Positions 1 through 4,604 of a DNA stretch of 5,477 nt are shown here, one piece after another. This DNA comes from JBBRMQ01 sp038230775. Its GTDB lineage: Bacteria; Acidobacteriota; Thermoanaerobaculia; Gp7-AA8. Location of the stretch: the NCBI GenBank assembly GCA_038230775.1, contig JBBRMQ010000266.1, positions 1-5,477 of the forward strand, given 5' to 3'. Each line of letters starts with the position of its first letter. Within the stretch, counting starts at the first letter, position 1. A program made the position numbers and the translations under genes. Under the pieces are notes generated by a model. It had not been told where the DNA came from. It saw only the letters and a list, made by a program, of their open reading frames with translations, and searched no databases.

Positions 1-2
1 AA

Positions 3-620
3 CAGGCCCGCAGCCGCCACACGCTGCACCGCCTTCTCGCGGCCGCGGAGGCATTGCTGGAGCACGGCGGAATGGAAGCCGCGACGGTTCCGGCAATCGC
101 GCAGGCCGCGGGAGTCTCCGTCGGCGTTGTCTATCGGCGCTTTCCCGACAAGGACGCGCTCCTCCGCGCGGTCTACGAGCGTTTCTTCAACAACGTCGGC
201 GAGATGAATCGCAGCCGGCTGCAATCGCTGGCGCAGATGAACCTCCCGCTGGATGCCGTCGCCCAAGGCCTGGTCCTCGGCATCGCCGAGGGATATCGGA
301 GAAAGCGCGGTCTGCTGCGGGAGTTGTCGCGCTACGCACGCACGCATCCTGATCCAGATTTTCGCCGCGCGGCCCGCGCGATGAATCGGGCCACCATGAA
401 TACCGTGGTGGGCGTGCTCCTCGCCTACCGCGATCAGATCGCGCATCCGCATCCCGAGGAGGCGATCGAATTCGGACTGATCGCGGTGGCGTCGCTGCTC
501 CACAACGTCATTCTGGAGGAGGAGACGATGGGGCTTCGCACGCCGAAGAACCTCGACGCCGAAATCGTCCGCCTGTTCTTCGGCTACCTCGGCATCGATG
601 TAACGAAACGCCCGAGGTAG
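3..620 (+). CDS. TetR/AcrR-family transcriptional regulator, 5'-truncated by window edge
   Basis: The frame is open from position 3 and gives 205 visible residues; the true start lies upstream. A TTG at 54 would remove helix 1 of the DNA-binding domain, so it is not the start. The N-terminal TetR helix-turn-helix is clear: helix 1 (about residues 8-21 of the visible part), the conserved E/HGG turn, then VPAIAQAAGVS, with the recognition helix and the family signature VGVVYRRFPDKDALL at residues 40-54. The C-terminal part (from about residue 65) is a variable all-helical ligand and dimerisation domain, and it shows no ligand clue. Proteins of this type are cytoplasmic dimers that usually repress nearby genes until a small molecule binds. 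The stop is 13 nt before the HD-domain gene, so the two are probably co-transcribed. The family call is secure; the target and ligand are unknown. Confidence 0.93.
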   Translation, partial: QARSRHTLHRLLAAAEALLEHGGMEAATVPAIAQAAGVSVGVVYRRFPDKDALLRAVYERFFNNVGEMNRSRLQSLAQMNLPLDAVAQGLVLGIAEGYRRKRGLLRELSRYARTHPDPDFRRAARAMNRATMNTVVGVLLAYRDQIAHPHPEEAIEFGLIAVASLLHNVILEEETMGLRTPKNLDAEIVRLFFGYLGIDVTKRPR

Positions 621-633
621 TCACCATCCCTCC

Positions 634-1356
634 ATGTGGAGTGTGAGCGACGAGGAGCGCGAATCGCTCGAAGCGTCGTGGCTCGCGTTCGGGATCCAGC
701 ACGGACGCATGGAGCCGGTCTCGTCCTGGTGGCGGGAGATCGCGGCCAGGCACGCCGAGCCGCACCGGCACTACCACACGCTCGGTCACGTGCGCGACGT
801 GCTCCAACTGGTGAGTGGTCCGGCGGCCGTGGCCGCGGCGTGGTTTCATGACATCGTGTGCGATCCGACGCGCCCCGATAGCGAGGACGCCAGCGCGCGC
901 GTCGCGGCATCGGCCCTCCGCGAAGTCGGCTTCAGCGTTGCGGCAATCGACGTCGTGGCGCAGATGATCCGCGCGACCGCGACGCACGAGCCGAACGGAC
1001 TCCCGCAACAGGCGCTTCTCTTCCTCGACGCAGACCTTGCGACGCTCGGCAGCAGCCGCGAGCGCTACATCGAATACCTCGATGCGCTGCGGCGCGAGCA
1101 CGGGTTCCTGCCCGACGACGAATTCGCCGCACGCCGCCGAGAGAACATCGAGCGCTATCTGACACGGCCGCGCATCTACTTCACGGAGCTGATGCGCGAC
1201 AGGTACGAGGGGCAGGCGCGCGAGAATCTGAGCTGGGAAGCTGGGCAGTTGGGAATCTGGGAAGGAAGGACCGAGGGAAGCTCTGCACAAGTGCAAGCAC
1301 CCCTCATCCGCCCTCCGGGCACCTTCTCCCCGCACGCGGGGAGAAGGGCAACCTAG
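634..1356 (+). CDS. HD-superfamily metal-dependent phosphohydrolase-like protein with a repeat-encoded C-terminal tail
   Basis: The protein has 240 residues and resembles the predicted metal-dependent HD phosphohydrolases of the COG4339 type, whose substrate is unknown. Visible motifs are HYHTLGHV (residues 46-53), supplying histidines for metal binding, AAWFHDIV with the HD pair at 72-73, a DSEDASA stretch at 82-88, and LDADLATLG at 131-139 with Asp132 and Asp134. The recognisable domain ends near ARENLS, about residue 200. The remaining ~41 residues are translated from the palindromic repeat starting at 1231 and contain the phrase TFSPHAGRRA, which looks like translated repeat and not like a folded domain. 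The ATG at 634 is preferred because it begins 13 nt after the TetR stop. It has no good ribosome-binding site: GAGG at 614-617 is too far away. A GTG at 643 is the alternative. It is probably cytoplasmic and may be regulated by the adjacent TetR protein. The family call is good; the function is not known. Confidence 0.88.
   Translation: MWSVSDEERESLEASWLAFGIQHGRMEPVSSWWREIAARHAEPHRHYHTLGHVRDVLQLVSGPAAVAAAWFHDIVCDPTRPDSEDASARVAASALREVGFSVAAIDVVAQMIRATATHEPNGLPQQALLFLDADLATLGSSRERYIEYLDALRREHGFLPDDEFAARRRENIERYLTRPRIYFTELMRDRYEGQARENLSWEAGQLGIWEGRTEGSSAQVQAPLIRPPGTFSPHAGRRAT
1322..1347. repeat. Perfect 12-bp hairpin inside the composite repeat, left half
   Basis: CCTTCTCCCCGC (1322-1333) pairs perfectly with GCGGGGAGAAGG (1336-1347) across a 2-nt spacer. 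It overlaps the last codons of the HD gene and its TAG stop at 1354-1356 follows closely. It could act as an RNA hairpin at the end of that transcript, but there is no T-tract, so it is not a standard intrinsic terminator. Confidence 0.8.
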
Positions 1357-1365
1357 GGCAATGGC

Positions 1366-1391
1366 CCCTCGCCCCGCTTGCGGGGAGAGGG
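1366..1391. repeat. 12-bp hairpin with one mismatch inside the composite repeat, right half
   Basis: CCCTCGCCCCGC (1366-1377) pairs with GCGGGGAGAGGG (1380-1391) with a single mismatch and a 2-nt spacer. It is the partner of the 1322-1347 hairpin and belongs to the inverted half of the same element. There is no T-tract downstream. Confidence 0.75.
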
Positions 1392-1503
1392 TGGCCGAAG
1401 GCCGGGTAAGGGGTTTCTCGCACTTGCGAGAGAGCTTCCCTACAGCACTTCCAGCTTCCCAGCGGCCCAGCTTCCCCGCTGATTCCCGGACCGCCGTTTG
1501 CAC

Positions 1504-1513
1504 ATTGCGCAAT
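1504..1513. promoter_or_regulatory. Small perfect palindrome just upstream of the peptidase ribosome-binding site
   Basis: ATTGCGCAAT is a perfect 10-bp palindrome ending 3 nt before the Shine-Dalgarno sequence of the M48 gene. It could be an operator half-turn, but ten bases is short enough to arise by chance and no regulator is identifiable for it. Confidence 0.2.
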
Positions 1514-1515
1514 CC

Positions 1516-1521
1516 GGAGGG
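1516..1521 (+). promoter_or_regulatory. Ribosome-binding site of the M48 peptidase gene
   Basis: GGAGGG lies 6 nt before the ATG at 1528. It decides the start: the in-frame TTG at 1498 lies upstream of this site and would put ten extra residues before a well-formed lipoprotein signal peptide. Confidence 0.85.
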
Positions 1522-1527
1522 TCAGTA

Positions 1528-2316
1528 ATGCTGAAAGCGTCACGTTGGGCTTTTCTCCTCGTTCCGGTCTTCGTTCTTGGCTGCGGCTCTGGCGGTATCG
1601 GGCTCGGCAATGGCAGCAGCGTCTCACTCGATGACGAATGGCAGCTTGGACAGCAACTTGCCGCGCAGGTCAACTCGCAGACGCGGCTGGTCAACGATCA
1701 GGGCGCTTTGTCGTATCTCCGCAACATCGGCGAACGGATTCACGCGCAGACGCCGCTGGCCAATCGACCGTTCACGTTCAACATCGTCGATGACAACGAC
1801 GTGAATGCGTTCGCAATCCCGGGCGGCCACATTTACGTCAATCGCGGGCTCATCGTGCAGGCCGATCGCGAGAACATGCTGGCGAGCGTCCTGGCGCACG
1901 AGATGAGTCACGTCGTCGCGCGGCATTCCATCAAGCAGATGGAACAGGCCAACACCATCAACACCCTCGGTAGCATCCTTCTCGGCAATGCCGGGAACCT
2001 CGCGCAGATCGCCGGGCAGATCGTGGCCGGCGGCGCGATGGCTCGTTTCAGCCGCGCGGACGAAAAGCAGGCCGATGACATGGGCCTCGACCTCATGAAC
2101 CGCGCGGGATACGACCCGCACGGGATGCTCGACATGTTCCAGAAACTTCTCGCGCTCGACAAGAGCCAGCCGGGCTCCGTGGCGAAGTTCTTCTCCGATC
2201 ACCCCGGCACGCAAGACCGGATCAACGACATCTCGAACCGCATTGGCCAGATGGGCAAGACGTCGGGAACCGTCGACACGCAGGCGTATCACTCGAGTCT
2301 CAAAGACCGAATGTAG
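1528..2316 (+). CDS. M48-family zinc metallopeptidase, predicted lipoprotein
   Basis: The protein has 262 residues and starts at the ATG following a good GGAGGG site. The N-terminus is a lipoprotein signal peptide: Lys3 and Arg6, a hydrophobic core (residues 7-17), and a lipobox VLGC with the acylated Cys19, so the mature protein should be anchored facing the periplasm. The catalytic zinc site is HEMSH (residues 124-128, Glu125 catalytic), with the third ligand Glu179 in the EKQAD motif (179-183). The conserved strand NAFAIPGGHIYVNRGL (93-108) precedes it, as usual in this family. There is no TPR region after the peptidase domain, so by architecture it is closer to the short LoiP/YggG-like envelope proteases than to BepA. 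Such enzymes are thought to degrade misassembled outer-membrane proteins; that role is inferred here. All catalytic residues are present. The gene is monocistronic in appearance and converges on the antiporter. Confidence 0.95.
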   Translation: MLKASRWAFLLVPVFVLGCGSGGIGLGNGSSVSLDDEWQLGQQLAAQVNSQTRLVNDQGALSYLRNIGERIHAQTPLANRPFTFNIVDDNDVNAFAIPGGHIYVNRGLIVQADRENMLASVLAHEMSHVVARHSIKQMEQANTINTLGSILLGNAGNLAQIAGQIVAGGAMARFSRADEKQADDMGLDLMNRAGYDPHGMLDMFQKLLALDKSQPGSVAKFFSDHPGTQDRINDISNRIGQMGKTSGTVDTQAYHSSLKDRM

Positions 2317-2325
2317 AAACTTGAC

Positions 2326-3534
2326 TCAGGGGGGCAGCCGCCGGTGGCTGTCCTCCATCACGTCTTCCATCGGTGAAGCCACTCTCTTCGCATCGATCGC
2401 CACTCGTGGCAGCAGCAGGCCGAGGGTCAGTGGGGTCACGAATGTCGTAAGAATCACCATGAGCATGACGGCCGCGTAGAGTCCGGCGTTCAGAATTCCG
2501 GCCGCGAGTCCGATCTGCGCGAAGATCAATCCCACCTCGCCGCGCGGCATCATTCCGACTCCAATCACCAGCCTGCGCAACCCGCGTTTCGTGGCGGTGA
2601 ATCCGGCAAGCAGCTTCCCGAGAATGCCGGCGGCGGTCAAGGCCAGTCCCACGAGCACGTAGCGCGCGCTCAAGGCGTGAAAATCGACGGCCGCGCCCAC
2701 GGAGACGAAGAAAATCGGGATGAAGAAGTGTGCGATGTTGCGCACCTCGCGCTGGATCTGATCCGCGCGGTCACCGCGCGCCAGCACGAGTCCCGCGGCG
2801 AATGCCCCGATGATGACGGAAGATCCGACGCGATCCGCGGCATAGGCCAGGACGAGGGCAAACATCACAGCCGTAAAAAGAATCGCGCGGGCGATTTCGA
2901 TCCGATCGAGAAGCGCGATGATGCGCGGCGCCAGCAGCGAACCGATCACCACGGCGAGAACGACGAAAGCGGCGGCAACACCGGCGATCCGCAACACGAC
3001 CAGCGGCGAGACCTCCTCACCCACGGCGAATTTCCCGACGATCGAGAGGATCACCAGACCAATGATGTCGTCGACGATGGCGGCGCCGAGAATCACTTGC
3101 GCCTCGTCATCCTGCAGGTGGCCGAGATCCGAGAGAACGCGAGCGGTGATGCCGACAGACGTTGCCGTGAGGGACGCGCCCAGAAGCACGCGAACCATGA
3201 CGGGGTAGCCGAAGAAGCCTCCGAGGAAATACCCGGCCGCGAACGGCAGCGCGACGCCAACACATGCGACCACCGTCGACGACCCGCCGACTGACAGGAG
3301 TTTGCGCAGGTCGGTCTCCAGGCCGATCAGAAACAACAGGAAGATCACGCCGAGTTGCGCGAGCAGATGGATCGTGACGTCATTGGGATCGACGACGCGC
3401 AGCCCCGACGCTCCGACAACGACACCACCGAGGAGCTCACCAAGAATCGCCGGCTGTCCGATTCGCTCGGCGAGCGCGCCGAAGAACTTTGCCGCGATGA
3501 AGATCGCGATCAGGGCGAGCAGGAACGAGTGCAC
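2326..3534 (-). CDS. CPA2-type monovalent cation/proton antiporter (Na+/H+ exchanger family)
   Basis: This is a 402-residue inner-membrane protein made almost wholly of hydrophobic segments, of the Na+/H+ exchanger family (PF00999). It exchanges Na+ or K+ for protons, so it serves pH and salt balance. Key residues are the transport pair Asp155-Asp156 in AAIVDDIIG, Lys307 in the GILGKLLAG helix, and the MMPRGEVGLIFA motif at 328-339. The Asp-Asp pair marks the electrogenic NapA/NhaA-like type. The length fits a membrane domain alone; the C-terminus is short and hydrophilic, with no TrkA/RCK nucleotide-binding domain of the Kef kind. The frame stays open far upstream, to 4038, but that part overlaps the PH gene on the other strand and is not membrane-like. 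The start is therefore placed at GTG 3534 (VHSFLLALIAIF), with TTG 3540, two codons upstream, almost as likely. No Shine-Dalgarno site is seen for either. Whether Na+ or K+ is moved cannot be told. Confidence 0.93.
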   Translation of the reverse strand: MHSFLLALIAIFIAAKFFGALAERIGQPAILGELLGGVVVGASGLRVVDPNDVTIHLLAQLGVIFLLFLIGLETDLRKLLSVGGSSTVVACVGVALPFAAGYFLGGFFGYPVMVRVLLGASLTATSVGITARVLSDLGHLQDDEAQVILGAAIVDDIIGLVILSIVGKFAVGEEVSPLVVLRIAGVAAAFVVLAVVIGSLLAPRIIALLDRIEIARAILFTAVMFALVLAYAADRVGSSVIIGAFAAGLVLARGDRADQIQREVRNIAHFFIPIFFVSVGAAVDFHALSARYVLVGLALTAAGILGKLLAGFTATKRGLRRLVIGVGMMPRGEVGLIFAQIGLAAGILNAGLYAAVMLMVILTTFVTPLTLGLLLPRVAIDAKRVASPMEDVMEDSHRRLPP

Positions 3535-3535
3535 G

Positions 3536-3564
3536 TTCAACGCACATAGTCTACCGAGTACAAT
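3536..3564 (+). promoter_or_regulatory. Putative promoter of the PH-domain gene, probably giving a leaderless mRNA
   Basis: TACAAT (3559-3564) is one base from the TATAAT consensus. A weak -35 candidate, TTCAAC (3536-3541), lies 17 nt upstream. The usual start point, 6-7 nt after the -10 box, falls on or next to the ATG at 3571, and no Shine-Dalgarno sequence precedes that ATG. Together these point to leaderless transcription. The region also contains the start of the divergent antiporter gene. On that strand TAGACT (3553-3548) sits 7 nt before TTG 3540, which is a weaker mirror-image arrangement. Confidence 0.5.
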
Positions 3565-3570
3565 CCGGCG

Positions 3571-4212
3571 ATGCCGCTCACGACGTGTCCTGACTGCGGT
3601 CGCGAACTCTCCACCGCCGCGCCGGCGTGTCCGCACTGTGGCCGCCCCAATGTGCCCGCGGGCGCCGCCACCGGGCCTCGGGTGCTCGCCCCGACCGGCC
3701 CGCCACCCGCCGCGGAGGAAACGCTGTGGCGCGGTTCGCCCTCGTGGCTGCTGCTTCTGGGAAAGATCCTCTGGCTCGCGATCGTCGCGATCGTGCTTCC
3801 CCTCCTGCTGCACTATGCCAGCGGCAGCTTTCTCCCCGACCCACAGATCGTGAAGTGGCTGTGGTTCGCAGTCGCCGCGGTCATTCTGTGGCGCATCTTC
3901 ACGGTGCTCATGGCGTTTGCACGCATCCGGGCCACGGTCTACACGGTGACCAGTCAGCGCGTGATCATCGAGACCGGGCTGGCGGAGAAACGCGTGGAAG
4001 ACATCGACCTGCGCTACATCGACGAGACTCACTTTCACCAGCGTCTGCTCGACCGGATGCTCGGCATCGGCGATGTCACAATCGTGTCGTCCGACAAGGT
4101 CGCGCCGCAGTATGTGCTGCGCGGCATCCCGAATCCGCGCACGCTTCGGGAGCTGATTCTTTCGAAGGCCTACGAAGTGAGCCAGCGCCAGCTGTTCACG
4201 CGCTCCACCTGA
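3571..4212 (+). CDS. Zinc-ribbon and bacterial PH-domain membrane protein
   Basis: The protein has 213 residues. It opens with a zinc ribbon, CPDCG (Cys6, Cys9) and CPHCG (Cys20, Cys23), then a Pro/Ala-rich linker (about 27-48), two membrane helices (about 59-80 and 94-116), and a bacterial PH domain from about residue 118. The latter has the typical YTVTSQRVIIETGL start (124-137) followed by a basic/acidic IDLRYID strand. The architecture resembles YdbS/bPH2-type membrane proteins, whose biochemical roles are largely unknown. The ribbon and the PH domain probably both face the cytoplasm, on either side of the helical hairpin. The start is fixed by the zinc ribbon and lies just after a TACAAT box. 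The gene is divergent from the antiporter. Its last ~60 codons are duplicated downstream in decayed form. The domain call is firm; no function is proposed. Confidence 0.9.
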   Translation: MPLTTCPDCGRELSTAAPACPHCGRPNVPAGAATGPRVLAPTGPPPAAEETLWRGSPSWLLLLGKILWLAIVAIVLPLLLHYASGSFLPDPQIVKWLWFAVAAVILWRIFTVLMAFARIRATVYTVTSQRVIIETGLAEKRVEDIDLRYIDETHFHQRLLDRMLGIGDVTIVSSDKVAPQYVLRGIPNPRTLRELILSKAYEVSQRQLFTRST

Positions 4213-4226
4213 GCGCCGGTTGTCGT

Positions 4227-4255
4227 TGTCATCCCGAGCGTAGCGTGGGATGACA
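4227..4255. repeat. Shortened copy of the TGTCATCCC hairpin element
   Basis: TGTCATCCC (4227-4235) pairs with GGGATGACA (4247-4255) across an 11-nt loop that keeps GAGCGTAGCG from the long copy at 4496-4587. The interior has been lost (92 nt reduced to 29 nt), as expected from a deletion across a large hairpin. It lies 14 nt after the PH gene stop. Confidence 0.8.
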
Positions 4256-4269
4256 GATCACAGGCGCCG

Positions 4270-4330
4270 CTAGATCGGCTTGTGGGTTCCGTCTTTCGCG
4301 AACGGCACGTATTCGAAGCCCCGCTTCAGC
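4270..4330 (-). pseudogene. Orphan copy of the 3' end of the DUF1501 gene
   Basis: Fifty-four of the 57 bases at 4274-4330 match 4621-4677 in the real gene. On the minus strand it still reads LKRGFEYVPFAKDGTHKPI and then TAG at 4272-4270. Compared with the intact gene, one Tyr has become His, two changes are synonymous, and the last four codons before the stop (EELF) are missing as a clean 12-nt deletion. There is no start or upstream part, so it cannot make a protein by itself. Confidence 0.85.
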
Positions 4331-4482
4331 CTTTCACCAACGTCTGCTCGACCGTATGCTCGGCCAAGGTCGCGCCGCAGTATGTGCTGCGCGGCATTCC
4401 GAATCCGCGCACGCTTCGGGAGCTGATTCGTTCGAAGGCCTACGAAGTGAGCCAGCGTCAGTTGTTCACGCGCTCCACCTGA
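4331..4482 (+). pseudogene. Orphan copy of the 3' end of the PH-domain gene
   Basis: This stretch copies 4032-4212 with an internal 29-nt deletion just after 4364 that breaks the frame. Downstream of the deletion, 4366-4482 reads 38 residues that match the intact C-terminus (KVAPQYVLRG to LFTRST, then TGA) with one change, Leu to Arg. Five of the six substitutions across the whole fragment are synonymous. A chimeric frame from GTG 4282 to 4482 (66 codons) runs out of the antisense of the DUF1501 fragment into this tail. It has no ribosome-binding site and I do not regard it as a real gene. Confidence 0.85.
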
Positions 4483-4495
4483 GCGCCGGTTGTCG

Positions 4496-4587
4496 TGTCA
4501 TCCCGAGCGTAGCGAGGGACCGGTGTGGGTTGGGTGGTTCGTCGAGCCGCCCGCCCACACCGGTCCCTCGCTACGCTCGGGATGACA
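4496..4587. repeat. 92-nt hairpin element with perfect 34-bp arms
   Basis: The arms 4496-4529 and 4554-4587 are perfectly complementary, beginning TGTCATCCCGAGCGTAGCG. Inside them, 4532-4540 and 4544-4552 extend the stem to a 3-nt loop if G-U pairs are allowed, which holds for RNA read from the + strand; on the other strand those positions become C-A mismatches. Palindromes beginning with a TGTCATCC-like sequence followed by GAGCG.AGCG are common dispersed repeats in environmental bacteria. It lies between convergent genes, so it may end transcripts from both sides, although no T-tract is present. No flanking target duplication is evident. Confidence 0.88.
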
Positions 4588-4604
4588 GAACCACTGCCGG
4601 CTCG

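Larger units (their letters stand above)
1231..1490. repeat. Composite head-to-head palindromic repeat (REP-like)
   Basis: The two halves of this ~260-bp stretch are inverted copies of each other. Both carry, from outside inwards, GGGAAGCTGG-type units, the box GGGAAGCTCT (1275-1284; inverse at 1431-1440), a CAAGTGC box (1288-1294; inverse GCACTTG at 1420-1426), a CCCCTCATCCG-like segment (1300-1310; inverse around 1403-1413), and a GC-rich hairpin with CTCCCCGC/GCGGGGAG arms. The centre lies near 1350-1362. The CCCCTCAT...TTCTCCCCGC...GCGGGGAGAA motif resembles palindromic repeats widely dispersed between genes in high-GC bacteria. No transposase is encoded, so any mobilisation would be in trans. 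The element begins exactly where the conserved part of the HD protein ends and runs to just before the peptidase start region. Confidence 0.85.
4032..4330. repeat. Tandem duplication, block 1 (PH gene end, short hairpin, DUF1501 gene end)
   Basis: This block matches block 2 (4331-4677) in order and orientation: 3' part of the PH gene (+), a GAGCGCCGGTTGTCG spacer, a TGTCATCCC hairpin element, then the 3' end of the DUF1501 gene (-). Here the PH part belongs to the intact gene. The hairpin is 63 nt shorter than in block 2. The DUF1501 part is an orphan and lacks 12 nt next to its stop codon. The junction with block 2 at 4330/4331 shows no shared bases between the two parent ends, so it looks like illegitimate joining. 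Confidence 0.85.

Noticed and set aside
508..1512. Long open frame (334 codons) on the minus strand opposite the HD gene and the repeat
   Set aside because: It is antisense to the clear HD-domain gene, is Arg/Ala/Pro-rich with no recognisable domain, and contains typical translated-repeat phrases such as SPRVRGEGARRADEG.
1624..2292. Minus-strand open frame of 222 codons within the peptidase gene
   Set aside because: It is antisense to a gene with intact catalytic motifs and resembles no known family.
2333..2352. Possible terminator hairpin (GGCAGCC / GGCTGTC) just after the peptidase stop
   Set aside because: The stem is only seven pairs with one G-U, lies inside the end of the antiporter coding region, and has no T-tract.
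2677..3294. Plus-strand open frame of 205 codons within the antiporter gene
   Set aside because: Its His/Asp/Arg/Glu-rich composition is what the complement of a hydrophobic membrane gene gives; it has no domain.
3535..4038. Upstream extension of the antiporter frame on the minus strand
   Set aside because: It would overlap most of the PH-domain gene on the opposite strand, is low-complexity and charged, and precedes a natural membrane-protein N-terminus at GTG 3534 or TTG 3540.
4282..4482. A 66-codon chimeric gene made of antisense DUF1501 sequence joined to the PH C-terminus
   Set aside because: There is no ribosome-binding site, and the first part is antisense sequence read out of frame; it is better described as two orphan fragments.
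4213..4604. CRISPR-like or satellite repeat array
   Set aside because: Only two copies exist and they contain gene ends; there is no short regularly spaced repeat.
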